Source: Homalodisca vitripennis
Lineage: Eukaryota; Arthropoda; Insecta; Hemiptera; Cicadellidae
DNA length: 64,000 nt
Direction of reading: 5' to 3'
Assembly (NCBI RefSeq): GCF_021130785.1
Contig: NC_060215.1
Span: 120,242,501 to 120,306,500 of the forward strand
Shown: positions 12,211-23,880 of the stretch, piece after piece
Position numbering within the stretch: position 1 is the stretch's first letter
Layout: each line of letters begins with the position of its first letter
Position numbers and translations under genes: made by a program
Notes under the pieces: generated by a model
Databases searched by the model: none
Told to the model about the DNA's origin: nothing
The model's input: the letters and a program-made list of their open reading frames with translations, nothing else

Positions 12211-14086
12211 TCAATGGGACGGATGCGCTTGTTTGTCTTTTATAAGCTCATTGTACCTGGGTGTAAATTTTGATATAGCAACCCGAATTTCCTTTTCAAT
12301 GTTAAGCTTTGCTCTATACTTGGATTTTATCACTGCAACAGCGGAAAAAACCACACTCGCAAAGGTAAGAACTTGCAAATGGAATAACTGCACGCAAAGC
12401 CTTTTTGCTCAACAGTGGAAATTCGTTTTTAATACCATTCCAAAACTCAAACAGGGATTGGGACTGAAATTTTGATTTCAAAGACAAGTCCGTTGAAATG
12501 TCAATTAGCTGTTCTACTTCTTCATTGCTGAAGTTTTCAGGCATTTCAGTTTGAAAAGGGTCGTTTACCCACTGCTGCGCTTTGATTTCATCTTTTGGCA
12601 GGTAGTCTTCAAAATAACTTTGTACTCTAGACAAGTGCTGAGTCAACATTGTTTTCATTTCTTCTTTCAGAGTAAGATCGTTTTCTTTAAGAAACTGATT
12701 CAAAGTTGAAAACATCGAACAATCTCCATTCTTCAAACTTTTTTCCCAAAGCATAAGTTTCTTCTTGAATGCTTCAACTTTACTGGTCAATTGAAAAATA
12801 TCCGTATTGTTCCCCTGTAAAGACTTATTAAGAATGTTCAAACGTTCAAAAATATCTGTCAGGAACGCCAGTTTAAGGAGAAAACTTTCATCAATAAACA
12901 TATCAGCAAGAGCATTATTGTCTTCACTCAGAAAAATGTGGATTTCTTGCCTCAGCTCAAACAATCTTAGCAGAGAATTGCCCAGAGATAGCCATCGAGC
13001 ACTGCTATAGTACAAAAGCGACGAGTGTTGAGCGCCTGTGTCATCACATAGTTTAGAAAAAAACCGGGCTTTCATTGGTCTTGTTTTGATAAAATTTATT
13101 ACTTGGATCACGGTTTTTATAACTGCACTCAACTCTGAACTGAACTTTGCTGCTGCCAGTGCTTCTCGGTGTATAATACAGTGTGTCCAAACAGCGTTTG
13201 GGGCTTTTTCCCGAATGCGAGATTGCAGTCCTTGGTAGTGGCCCGACATTGACCGGCCTCCATCAGTACACACCCCAACACAGTCTTCCCAGTTAATATC
13301 ATTCTCCGCCATAAAATTGTTAACAATATCAAACAACTCTTTACCAGAGGTGCCTCCTTCAATTTCCTTACAAAACAACAAATCTTCTATCAACTGGTTT
13401 TCATTCACATACCTAACGTAGCAAATTAAATTAGCGTCTTTGTGACTGTCAGTAGCCTCGTCTAATTGAATTCCGAACTCTTTACCTCTCAAACTATTTA
13501 TAAGCTGGTTGTTAATGTCCTCAGATATGTCATCAATCCTCCTGCTTATTGTATTGTTTGACAGAGGAATTTTAAGAAGCAGCTTCCCTGCATCCTCGCC
13601 AATCATTATCTTAGCCATGTCAACGGCAGCTGGTAAAATAAGCTCTTCCGCAATTGTGTGAGGCTTTTTGCATTTTGCAATGTGATATGCCACTTTGAAT
13701 GAAGCTAAAAGTGCATCGCTGTTAGCTTTGGAATGTTTAGAAAAAGAAGACTTTTGTTTTACTGCCTCAGTTTTCTTTCTTATAAAGAACTCTCTTGGTT
13801 TCCCTATCAAATTTGAGTGGACAGTTTCTAAATGCCGTTTTAGTTTACTAGGCAGCATAGATTCGACTGATAAAACCTTCATGCAAACAACACATTGCGG
13901 GCGCTCTTCATTATTAATTTCAATACAAGAAAAACCAAAATCTAAATACTTATCGTCATATTTTCTGTATTTTGGTTTACGGCTTCCCTCAGCTGCCTCG
14001 GCATCGCTCTTTGCAGAAGTTGACGCGGAATCACTACTTTGTTTACTTCCTTGTTCAGTTTTATTTGAAGATAAGAATCTTTTCAT
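12211..14086 (-). pseudogene. BED-zinc-finger hAT transposase, one frameshift
   Basis: Cut-and-paste transposase of the ZBED5/SCAND3-like branch of hAT. The ATG at 14084-14086 (MKRFLSSNKTEQ) is preferred over an upstream TTG. From the N-terminus: a Ser-rich start; a BED zinc finger (CVVCMKV, then HLETVH); the first catalytic region LDEATDSH; CTDGGRSMSG with the second Asp; the C-x-x-H motif WTHCIIHREAL of the insertion domain; SSARWLSLGN with the RW motif; and the C-terminal block SSYLCECGF. There a run of six A on the plus strand (12345-12350) shifts the frame; the expected continuation FSAVAVIKSKYRAKLN to KDKQAHPSH and its stop at 12211 is intact in the next frame. A single 1-nt slip separates it from an open gene, so it is young. 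Confidence 0.92.
12345..12350 (-). other. Homopolymer frameshift in the hAT transposase
   Basis: Six A on the plus strand (six T in the coding strand) where five would keep the frame between LCECGF and SAVAVIKSK. It could be a real inactivating slip or a sequencing error; homopolymers are prone to both. Confidence 0.8.
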
Positions 14087-14238
14087 TTTAAAGAACAATA
14101 TAATAACCAACACTAAATAAACTGAACAAAACTACAACTTCACTACTTTGATTATTTACTTCACTTGTGCGACTGTCACACTGTGTAAACATAAACTCGC
14201 AACTTAAATCTAAAACATAACCTCAACAGAAGCTAGAC

Positions 14239-14310
14239 TGCAAGTAGTAGACGAGCTCCTCCCGTTTGTGTTCAATGGGGTGATCGTGACAGGCGGAGAG
14301 AAAAAGTGGG
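14239..14310 (+). repeat. Left copy of ~70-bp inverted repeat inside the hAT element
   Basis: This block (AAGTAGTAGACGAGCTCCTC through GTGACAGGCGG to GTGGGG) recurs in reverse complement at 16990-17065 with few differences. It abuts a LINE fragment on its right. Confidence 0.75.
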
Positions 14311-14445
14311 GATGGAGGGGCCCCTCCTGCCAACTAGAGATAGCCCGCGTATTAGAATAGTGGAATAAGCAGTCCGCGCGTTCTCGCTCTGTACTCCTCT
14401 GAATTTAATAGAGCCTGGTGGTGTAATATGTATATGTATGTATAT
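14311..14445 (+). pseudogene. LINE 3' ORF fragment
   Basis: Similar to 36908-37030 over more than 100 bp, both starting GATGGAGGGGCCCCTCCTGC. In the better copy the translation reads LWNQLPHAF, the W-N-x-L-P motif near the C-terminus of LINE ORF2. Here stops are present. It is followed by a TATG/TATA-rich simple stretch (14430-14475). It is an insertion in the hAT interior. Confidence 0.5.
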
Positions 14446-14474
14446 GTATAAATGTAATATATATATTACATTTT

Positions 14475-15299
14475 CAAAGCTGGATGCTGCAGGATGCAGC
14501 GCAATTAAATTTATTTCATTGAACCGTGATTTTACAACGTAATTAATGGCAGGCAATTACTCTTGTCTACATACAAATAAACCAATACAACGGAGTATCG
14601 AAATACCAAAAAAGACGTAAGGAAGTCTAATGTAACAAAGTAACTTCGTTACATTCAGTGGCGTAGCTATAAAACATTCGAGGGTGGATTAAACATCCAG
14701 GAGGATTAAAAAGAGCCCTACTTAGCATAGTAGTTAAAGAATTTATCTTCAGGGTCTCCAAACACAAAATCAACAATTATGTTGAGTTTTTTAATTGCAT
14801 CTTTCGTATTAAAATGTAAACCAATAAAATTGTTTCGTAAACATTATATTTGGTTCATTGCATTTTCCAACTGCCTTAATCAAATAAATATAATTTGTAG
14901 GTTACATTACTATTAGTTAGAAATTATTCGATAATTTCCATGTACTATAGATCAGATCAGCATTATAATCGCGTACGCCAGACGACACAAAATGACACTT
15001 ATCAGGCTTGGTCGAAGTTGCATGCACAATTTCAAGTCTATAGCTTATTTCTCATTCTCTATATATCCAACAAACAGACAGAGAAATATATTGCTATTGC
15101 TATAAGTTAAAACTTGATCGTAATAATTTGAGGTTATTAAAATATGAATACTTAACAAAGTGTTTCAAATACTAAAGTTCTCAAAAGAAAATACGATAAG
15201 ATATCAAAGGACATGCCACAGAAAGGAGATATGAGTCAACCGATACTGCAACCCTGCACCTGGCGTAGAAACGCTGGCTTGACTTATCACTAGTTTATC

Positions 15300-15342
<43 letters not shown>

Positions 15343-16811
15343 AACTAAATAATTTGAAGTGTTTCTCATTAAATGTAATGTTAATCTACGGCCAATAACT
15401 TCCAAAGGTAAGTTGGAGAAATTGATTTTGTAATGGGTACTGTAAAGATGAAATTGCTTTCAGATTAAAACGTATAAATACCAGAGTTTTAAATAACCAC
15501 AGAGTAACCACTAGAGTTACAATAACAGGAACCACATTTTCATTTAGCTGGTTTATTTTGTAGTTTAGGCATATAGCTGGATGGACATATAAGCTTAAAT
15601 GGCTATAGCCAATTTCAGCAAGTTTCAGGGAGCGAAAACATTTTACAGAGAAATGAATATCATGTTTGTGGAATAGTTGATTTTAGTAAATTATGGAATG
15701 ATATTAATAATCTATAGACAAATTTTGAATCTACAAAAATTACTAACAAAATTATCTTAAATTTAGTCCAAATAGAGGGGTGTTGGGGCTTGTAACACCC
15801 ACAGTGGTAAAAACATTCGGGGCAAATTTCAACTTGAATGTGTTAAGCTGAAATCATATTCGTTGTCGACGCAAGCTCTTAGTTCAATTTCGTGTTTATT
15901 TGATTTTATATTTTATCTACAGCAGCTGACAGACAGACAACACAATAAATTCAATAAATTGTATAAATTTGTATAATTGTATCATAAATCTGTACAGTAA
16001 TATAATATAATTAGGATAATTTTGTATTTATTAATTATGTCACGTGCTATGTTAGGTATTTAAGTCAGGTAGTAGTCATTGATTTTGTCATATTTCTATA
16101 ATTATGTTTTTGGTTAAGTAATTATTAATTTATTTACTACAAATTAAGGACTCCACATTATAATATGTTGCTTTTGTCCTATTAATTTGAATATATTCCA
16201 ATATCACAAAAAGATAACTGGATATGGTTATAATTTATATTTATGGCATTTTATGTATACTGAATTAGCTTTAGACTTTGAAAATTATATAATGTGTTTT
16301 TTGTTCAAATTTGTTTTATTAAAGCTTAGTTTAAATGGGTAGATTTATCGTATTTGAATTTATTTGTTAATTTCATTTGCTTGAGTGTTGTTTTCTTTTG
16401 TTTTTCTAAGAAAGTTGGAGCCTCTACACAGGCAGTTCCTTGCCTTTTGAGGTCCTATTTTGTTTTCTTGAATTTTGTTTATTGATGTACCCTAGCTGTA
16501 TTAAAATAAAAAAAGACATGTTCATATTTCTTTAATAAAAAGTAACATTGTTTTATTTTTATTCTCATGTCAATTGTGTCTACAACTAAGGAGCAATGTT
16601 TGTGTTTGTGCTTAAGGTATAAATGATGTTTATATAATTTTACTATTGTACATATTTTCAAGAAAATAAATAATTTTTCTATTCTATTCTAGATTATGAC
16701 ATTTTATTCGTTGTGCACCATCTCACATTTTGTAAAGTATCTTTGGAGTTATAAAGAAAGTTCAATATTAATATAATTAATTCGATATAATTTCTATGTT
16801 TTGCAGATATG
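14475..16811. other. Non-coding interior of the hAT element
   Basis: AT-rich filler with no recognisable domain. A GTGGCGTAGCTA-type motif at about 14660 resembles termini of other insect DNA elements but no partner end was found. The excess length relative to the transposase suggests nested insertions that have lost their hallmarks. Confidence 0.4.
15301..15340. repeat. (TA)n microsatellite
   Basis: About 40 bp of alternating TA with one interruption near the start. Confidence 0.95.
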
Positions 16812-16883
16812 TTCGGATATAAAACGACTCATTAATTCGGATATAAAACGACTCATTAATTCGGATATAAATCGACTCATTAA
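16812..16883. repeat. Three 24-bp tandem repeats
   Basis: Unit TTCGGATATAAAACGACTCA plus TTAA, three times (16812, 16836, 16860); the third differs by one base. It lies just inside the right part of the hAT element, where repeated motifs could be subterminal transposase-binding sites (inference). Confidence 0.9.
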
Positions 16884-16989
16884 TTCGTAAGATAATAGAA
16901 ATCAGAACCGTTCCGAACTGAGGTCGCTATCAGCCGCATGTACAGGGTTTGTCAGGAATGTTCGGGATTTATCGGTACTGCTCGGCTCT

Positions 16990-17065
16990 GCCCCCACTCT
17001 TTCTCCCCGCCTGTCACGATCACCCCATTGAACACAAACGGGAGGAGCTCGTCAAGTAGTAGTAG
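16990..17065 (-). repeat. Right copy of ~70-bp inverted repeat inside the hAT element
   Basis: Reverse complement of 14239-14310 (CCGCCTGTCACGATCACCCC ... GGAGGAGCTCGTC). The two copies face each other across about 2.7 kb. Confidence 0.75.
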
Positions 17066-17410
17066 CAGACTGTCCGCCGGGAACGTACGACGATTTCCGA
17101 AAATACACGAAGGTAGTTCCGTTGCCTAGCAACGAGTTCCAAGAACAGAATGACGTACCGAGATGCAAAGCTCTGTTGTCTGACCTTGCCTAATTGTTTT
17201 GTTTGTGCAACCGGCCGCCTGGGCCAGTAAGTAAGGTTCGGCAGGGGGAAGACTCCAGTAATCAAAGTAACTCCAAAGCCGCGCGCACAGACTGGTCCGC
17301 ACTGTATTGTAGTATGATGACGTTTAGACTCTTTGGTAGACAACGGCGGCGCACCTAGCACTAGCTCGCGGCGCCCCGCGGCGCCGCGGCGCACACTTTG
17401 GGAAACTCTG
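17066..17410 (-). promoter_or_regulatory. GC-rich 5' end of hAT element, putative promoter
   Basis: About 340 bp distinctly richer in G+C and CpG than anything nearby, ending in repeated GGCGCCGCGG-like sequence next to the right inverted end. The transposase is read minus-ward, so this end is its upstream side and probably held promoter and 5' UTR. No individual core-promoter element can be named with confidence. Confidence 0.45.
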
Positions 17411-17418
17411 CTATAAGT

Positions 17419-18944
17419 CATTAGAAAACAATAATTTAAATCGTAAACTTTTTGAAAATATTAGAGGCTTTATCCAATTTTAATCGGTAACAATAATGAA
17501 TTTCTTTTATTTATACTCATTATTAACAGTTTTATAAATACGAGGTTTTTTATTACAATATAAATAAATTGGATGTTCTTACATAATTTATTTTATTTAT
17601 CCATGAATATGATTACCGTAATCAAATCCTCCGTTATTCAAGGTTTCAGTTTTTAAAGTCTATATAAATGAACGTGGTATTTTTTAAGAATGTAAAGAGT
17701 TAATTCTGGTACAATGGTTGGACGAACAACTGAAGTTATTATTACAACAGTGAATGAGTAGTGTATGGATTATGTATGTTTACACCACTGTAGCGTGGTA
17801 AATGTGAGTGTATCACTGATTGTGAGGCAGTGCTGTAACGATCTATGACTTTTGTCTGAAACTTGGCGGATTTTATATGATCTAGGTCACTGAGTGCATT
17901 GCTGAAACACAGCCTCCAACAGGTCTAAATGCTTTCTGCAATCGAATTTCTTTGTAATAAATCAACAATTATTAACATAAACCGGTATAAGGAAATAATA
18001 TAAATTTTATTTTGATTTATCGATATTTCATAATTGTCAATGAAGAAATGAGTCAGGTAAACCACAAATAGGGGTAAGGGATTTATTCAAAACTTGAAAT
18101 GCGACACAAGGCCGTAAACCGTTAATCGAACCTCTCGAACTGGCTACCGCTTCTCCCTTGCAAATTTAACATTACTACAACTAAATCACAACACATCCAA
18201 ACTTCAATAATATATTCAAACATTCAAATATATAGAAACTCTCCAAAATTGTATCATATGTGGGCGTATTAGTGTATAAAATAAGCAATATGTCACTAAC
18301 ATTATTGTTAATATAATAATCGGTATAGGCCTAATGTTTACTTACACTTATTATAGTGATAAAGACCACAATAAAGCTATCACAATCAGCTAAGCACAGT
18401 ATAGGTCTATGCCACTCTCCGCCATGCCGACTGCCCCAAATCAAAATATTTTATATTTGCCTATTGAACGTTTTATAACAAACAAAAAATAAAACCAACT
18501 TTACAATTATTTCTTGAAATACGTATTTTATGAACTGTTCCTTAAACTAATACTTCTAAGGTATAACTATCAAACAAAGTTCGGTATAGCAGTAGGACAG
18601 AGGATTTAGCACTAAAAGGGTTTAAACTTGAAACCATATATTATAGAACACGTGATATAGACCAGCAATATCATAGAGGCAGACTGAGCAAAACTACGCT
18701 GAGTTGTGTCATATAGTTGGAGGTGTTGATAAGGGAATAATATTGCAGACGCATTTTAATGACTTGTGTACTCATATGTTTGTTTTATTACACAGTAGGC
18801 CTATAATAAATACTAATTTCTCCTATCTACATAAACATTTCTAAAAGAATTGTTTTTGTAAAAATTAATCAGATTGTATGACAATGAGTTTAATTTTATA
18901 ACTTTTGATAGTATATTAGATCAGTTATTTTATTACACTTGCAG
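17419..18944. other. AT-rich intergenic
   Basis: No recognisable gene or element. The 5' side resumes the sequence interrupted by the hAT insertion (target duplication 17411-17418). Confidence 0.45.
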
Positions 18945-19376
18945 AAATACATTCATCAATTTATAGTCAAGTTTGTTCTAACATATAGTAACGAAATTGG
19001 GTTATCACTATTGCACAGACGAGTATTGCAATATGTTAATGCTAAATCTGTTAATTTGAATAACATTGTATTCAGTATTTTAAACAGAGTCAATATCAAA
19101 ACAAATACATTCAAATGCAATATCTTGCTTGAAATTAACCTTACATTCTCTCGAAATAGAATGTGGCGTTCTGCTGTCATATTGGCAGACTCCATACTGG
19201 AAGAGTTGAAATTTCAAAATTACTTGATACACTTTGATCGAAGGTTGAATGACGATATGGATCATTTTTGCGCAGGACTATCCTCAATCACTTATCTTTT
19301 GGAGTATGTAATGAAATACTGCCCTACTCAGGATCTGATCACGGCGTATTATGGACCGATTGATCCCCACCTCTGA
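18945..19376 (+). CDS. Unrecognised 143-codon open frame, possible 3' exon
   Basis: I do not recognise the protein. The frame is open from an acceptor-like site (TTATTACACTTGCAG ending at 18944) to a TGA at 19374-19376. It has balanced composition with aromatic, charged and Cys residues and no low complexity. Segments include LLHRRVLQYVNAKSVNL near the start, NRMWRSAVILADSILEELKF in the middle and LEYVMKYCPTQDLITAYYGP near the end, suggesting an alpha-helical globular domain. It has no ATG close to its 5' end, consistent with a terminal exon. No signal peptide, transmembrane segment or zinc motif is seen. It could be a host exon, an old domesticated or viral-derived fragment, or chance; outside the transposons it is the longest well-composed frame here. 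Confidence 0.4.
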   Translation, partial: KYIHQFIVKFVLTYSNEIGLSLLHRRVLQYVNAKSVNLNNIVFSILNRVNIKTNTFKCNILLEINLTFSRNRMWRSAVILADSILEELKFQNYLIHFDRRLNDDMDHFCAGLSSITYLLEYVMKYCPTQDLITAYYGPIDPHL

Positions 19377-21429
19377 GATCGTGTTTATCACATCGTAGTG
19401 CACTTAATTGCATACCTGATGAGACAATGAGACTATCACTTCACCTACTTATATGCGTCTCTCATGTCAAAACGATGTAAATCCTTCGTTTTGACCTTTT
19501 TCGTCGTCGACTTTCGTTGGATCTGTTCAGACGAACATGACGACAGAATCCGGGAGTCAAGCCTGAGAAAAAGTCAGATACCAGACGCTGCAATAAAAGG
19601 AAAGTGAACTGGAGCTAAACTCAACATTCAATGGATCAACCCTTCCTGCTACAGCTACGCCTCATCACGCTAGAGGGCATTTTTTAAGAATCTTAAAGAA
19701 GGTCTGTGTAGGTTATCGATTCTGCTGTGGTGCGAACGGGAGACAATATTAAATGCAATGACACTTGCTATACATGTTAACCACGTCTTTCTCACGTCTT
19801 TACAATAAAGAGTCAATTGACAATTTACTATTTTACTACCGGCCAGTGCTAGTGGATCGTCCTGTGACTAGTGACGTAGGCAAGATGTATCCCCAGTGTA
19901 CAGAAAATATTAGTTTTTGAACTACAGTAATCATGATTATAGTTTGTGCATAGTATGTGCCGTTACTAACAAACGCCACGTGACAAACGTCATGCGTGTG
20001 TAGATTGCGAATATGTACCTGAATACTTAATTTGTTTGAAGAAAGCAGAATGATTTTTTATTCATCATATTGTTAGTGAAATAATTACAAACATGTTTTA
20101 TACAGAGGCTTTTATATTAGTCGACGCATTGTCTATTACAAGACAAAAAAGCTCAAACTATAATTTTCTGAAAGTTATCGTTAAAACGAATTAAAAGTCC
20201 AATTGTAATCGTTTGTGTAATATAGTTGAAAACGTATGGTTAAATTAATTTGATTAAATTTACAGATCATTGAAAAAATCATTGACAAATTTTAAAACTT
20301 AAAAACATTATAGTGAATATTTTAAGAAATATTAGTAGCGATTTGTAAGTTATTTAAAATATTAGTACTGTAGTAGAGTTGTAAGTTATATTTTTAGCAG
20401 AAAGTTTGTAATATAAAGATTACGAATAAATAAAATTAACTATTACATGTAAAGTATAACAAATATATGTATTTCTTCATATGGAATGAATAATGTGCTG
20501 TAGATATCAAATTATGAATGGATATTAACGTAGATAGAACCAAACCTAGTAACTCAGAAAAAATGGAGTTCTTATAATTATAAAAGCTGTAAAGTTTCAA
20601 CCAATGAACACCTGCAAACCTCATAAATCATGACATAGGACCTACTGTAGACGAAACAAGGCCATAAACCCCTGCACGTGGTCCTCCTTTGTCCACATCA
20701 CGCCGCGTCCGCCGTCTTGGGCCTTGGCTGGGTTTGGTCTCGCAATATTCACACAAATGTGTTGAAGTGTGTGGATGTCGATATATTATACATCTCCTTT
20801 TCGTAAAATATAGAGAGATTATTGACTGATTCAGAATTATTTACCTGTGTTTTTAATCAAAGCACTAGATTTATAAATTATATGAAATTACAAATTATTT
20901 CCTAATTAGAACTGGCAAGATCTGTGGAAGGTTAACATTTTACGATGCCATTCTCTATTGTCTTCTTATCATCTAATTATTGCTCTAAATGCTTTATGCT
21001 TACCTGAAGGACTTTCAGATAATTACCACTAATGGTGTAAGTTCTCTCGTTATTTTTTATCTAAACCTCATGATGGGTTCATATAATCGATTGATTGCTC
21101 GAGCAGCTTGCTCTATTCATACCCGAATAAGGTTTTTTCAACATAGTATCTATTCTTACGTTGTCATCCAATCACGTTGAGTTTAATAATGCTCTGAAAT
21201 TTATGAAGGTTATCCATTATCTTGAATTTACGTAATTATATATAATTGATTAAAAAGTACCCATTTATAATTCTTTTATGAAATGTTATAGTATGCAAAT
21301 TACAAAATAGAAATTTGTATACAGCTAGGTTGTTTCATGTGTTTTAGAATGTTCAATTGCATGTTAAACTATAAGTTCTTTACTTACACTATGCACACTA
21401 CTTACAATTAATTAACTTTAAGTGATAAA
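19377..21429. other. Intergenic with a GC-rich islet
   Basis: Mostly AT-rich. An imperfect hairpin pairs TCAAAACGA (about 19467) with TCGTTTTGA (about 19486). A GC-rich patch at 20655-20735 translates on the minus strand as an Arg/Gly-rich stretch without a recognised motif; it could be an exon fragment or element terminus. Confidence 0.4.
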
Positions 21430-21814
21430 TACTCATAATATTCATTCCCTTGAGGTAAGACGTAATCCATCGGTGAGGAAAACCGCGGATGTCATACGCC
21501 TCTAGCTGGCGGAACAATATCTCGTGATGTACGCAGTCAGAAGCCTCAGAAAGGTCGAAAACTACTCTGAGCACACTCTCGCACCTCTACAGATCACCAA
21601 CAACTGTTTCTAAGACATTTGCTACGGCATCAATCTGCTTTATTCTTGCAAAATCCAAACTATTCATAGCTTAAAATATAACATTTGTCCAAAATGTCAT
21701 AAGTTTTTCAAGGAACAGATTTCCATATACCTTACTGAAACCTGGTAAAATTTATATTGGACGATAGTAGGCTACTTGAAAACAGGTATAACTTTAGCCG
21801 CCTCTATAGTCCGG
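21430..21814 (-). pseudogene. LINE reverse transcriptase fragment (downstream half)
   Basis: On the minus strand the pieces read AAKVIPVFK, YRPI.ILPGFSKVY, KQIDAVANVLETVVGD, VVFDLSEASDCVHHEILF and LEAYDIRGFPHRWITSYLKG. These are RT fingers and palm motifs of a CR1/Jockey-like LINE; FDLSEASDCVHH corresponds to FDLSKAFDCVDH with the first catalytic Asp. Stops break it. It continues at 23640-23880 on the far side of a palindromic insertion. Confidence 0.85.
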
Positions 21815-22423
21815 TAAAATAAGGATGCAACCTCGGAATTAAAGATAATAAGCTAACAATTTGCATACGTCTTTATTTTTATGGTATATAACTTACCTCA
21901 AAATTCTCATATAATCACGTGTACGCGACTTAAGATATTTAAGGTCAAACTTCACGAAAATCAGTTTTTTTGCAAATATCTCGTTTCCCTTACGCTAATG
22001 ACTTTGAAGGAGGTTAGAGAAATTGTAGAACGGAAAATTCTCTTCAACTTTTGTCTGAAATAATTTTATGTACGTTCAACCCTTTTTGAGATACAGCACA
22101 AAGAGTAGGGGACCGCTTACCTATATATACGATAATGCGAGGTCAGCCAGTAGAATAAAATTTAAAAAAATTAGTTATATTGTTAATTATTCACTTACTA
22201 TTATTATTATTACTTAATACTATTATAATTATTACATTTTTATTATTATTTATTATTTAATATACCAACCATATTTATAGATATGAATTATAAATTATAT
22301 AATGTTACCAAACATACAATATTAAAAGAAATACTTTTCGTCCATATTACTATGAATATTATATCTCGAAATACAAATCTCTTGTTCGACGTTTGCTATT
22401 TCTGCGAAGCTGTAGCAGATGCC
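21815..22423 (+). repeat. Left arm of palindrome
   Basis: Reverse complement of 23021-23640 with few differences, for example AAATTCTCAT here against AAAGTCTCAT, and a one-base difference in the CGCTAATGAC region. Confidence 0.9.
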
Positions 22424-22519
22424 ACAATGCTTACAAACATTACAAACTGCAAGTCTTATCCACCTCCAAATAACTGATTATTGATTATTATCAATAAATA
22501 AATATATAATTAAAATTCA

Positions 22520-22705
22520 TTAACAATATTTCTTTTAATATTGTATGTTTGGTAAAAATAAAATAATAATTATTTAGAGAATATATAATTTATAATTCAT
22601 ATCTATAAATATGGTATATTAAATAATAAATAATAATAATAACAATAATAATAGTATTAAGTAATAATAATATTAAGTGAATAATTAACAATATAACTAA
22701 GTGTT
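22520..22705 (-). repeat. Third, diverged copy of part of the arm in the palindrome centre
   Basis: Runs from TTTCTTTTAATATTGTATG to AACAATATAACTAA in the same direction as the right arm (compare 23110-23275), with more differences and indels than the arms have between themselves. Confidence 0.75.
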
Positions 22706-23020
22706 TAATGTTTGTAAGCCACGCACAACACTCACAGAAGCACTTTCTGATATTAATGTATTACAAATAAAACAACAATCAGCCATTTCAATTAAAAGAT
22801 ACACTCAAAATCGTACGTCTGTTAATGCTAAGATGTCGTTTTCAACTAACGGATAAAATAAATTTTTATCGGTATAGAAATACTAACACAGAGAAATACC
22901 CTACCATTCCCATCATCAAGTAAACTATCTCACCACCACTACTGTACTTATACATAGAAATTCCAAACTTATTCGTTACGGTGTGTAGAAAGTAAAAAAA
23001 CCGGTAATATATAATAATGG

Positions 23021-23640
23021 GGCATCTGCTACAGCTTCGCAGAAATAGCAAACGTCGAACAAGAGATTTGTATTTCGAGATATAATATTCATAGTAATAT
23101 GGACGAAAAGTATTTCTTTTAATATTGTATGTTTGGTAACATTATATAATTTATAATTCATATCTATAAATATGGTTGGTATATTAAATAATAAATAATA
23201 ATAAAAATGTAATAATTATAATAGTATTAAGTAATAATAATAATAATAGTAAGTGAATAATTAACAATATAACTAATTTTTTTATTTTATTCTACTGGCT
23301 GACCTCGCATTATCGTATATATAGGTAAGCGGTCCCCTACTCTTTGTGCTGTATCTCAAAAAGGGTTGAACGTACATAAAATTATTTCAGACAAAAGTTG
23401 AAGAGAATTTTCCGTTCTACAATTTCTCTAACCTCCTTCAAAGTCATTTAGCGTAAGGGAAACGAGATATTTGCAAAAAACTGATTTTCGTGAAGTTTGA
23501 CCTTAAATATCTTAAGTCGCGTACACGTGATTATATGAGACTTTTGAGGTAAGTTATATACCATAAAAATAAAGACGTATGCAAATTTTTAGCTTATTAT
23601 CTTTCATTCCGAGGTTGCATCCTTATTTTGCCTTATTTTA
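23021..23640 (-). repeat. Right arm of palindrome
   Basis: Begins GGCATCTGCTACAGCTTCGC, the exact reverse complement of the inner end of the left arm. Confidence 0.9.
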
Positions 23641-23880
23641 CTGAGTTACTAAGAAAGATGGAAAAAGGGAATTTTCGAAAGAGTGTTTGATTAGTATTGT
23701 AAGAGGCACTAATATACGGCAATAGCTTTTCAGAAACCACATTGATATACCAGTAATTAATGTCAAATAACATTTTGGTTTGAATTCCTGAATGATCCTA
23801 GCCACTCCGACCTCGTCAGCAGGAGACAGCATGAAGAAGATCTCTGGAGTCCACTTAGGACTTACACGTTTTTTTAAATA
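23641..23880 (-). pseudogene. LINE ORF2 fragment just before the RT (upstream half)
   Basis: The minus-strand frame reads SPADEVGVARIIQEFKPK, TGISMWFLKSYCRILVPLTI and HSFENSLFPSFL. This is the conserved pre-RT block of CR1-type LINEs (EV..II..LK, G.DGIS..LLK, PL..I.N.S...G.FP). The next conserved block, AKVIPVFK, is found at about 21790 beyond the palindrome, so both parts come from one LINE copy. Confidence 0.85.

Larger units (their letters stand above)
11797..17410 (-). mobile_element. hAT transposon with complete ends and 8-bp target duplication
   Basis: Both termini are visible. The left end starts CAGAGGTTCCCAAAC at 11797; the right end finishes TTTGGGAAACTCTG at 17410, whose reverse complement is CAGAGTTTCCCAAA. 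The same 8 bases, CTATAAGT, flank the element at 11789-11796 and 17411-17418. An 8-bp duplication with CAG-type inverted ends is the hAT signature. The only transposase is on the minus strand near the left end, with a GC-rich putative promoter at the right end. At about 5.6 kb it is longer than its transposase needs, and the interior 14.3-17.0 kb contains a LINE fragment and other repeats, so later insertions have expanded it. Confidence 0.92.
21815..23640. mobile_element. Palindromic (foldback) element inserted in a LINE
   Basis: Two near-identical arms in inverted orientation, 21815-22423 and 23021-23640, surround a ~600-bp centre. The arms differ only by scattered substitutions and single-base indels. 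The outer ends share TAAAATAAGG / GGTTGCATCC-type sequence. The element lies exactly between two consecutive parts of one LINE ORF, so it inserted there. It contains no protein-coding frame with a known domain; identical 45-residue frames in the two arms (22283 plus; 23161 minus) follow from the symmetry. A foldback or non-autonomous DNA element is the best reading; its class is unknown. Confidence 0.8.

Noticed and set aside
12807..14120. Several plus-strand frames of 66-141 codons
   Set aside because: Antisense shadows of the hAT transposase; none carries a motif.
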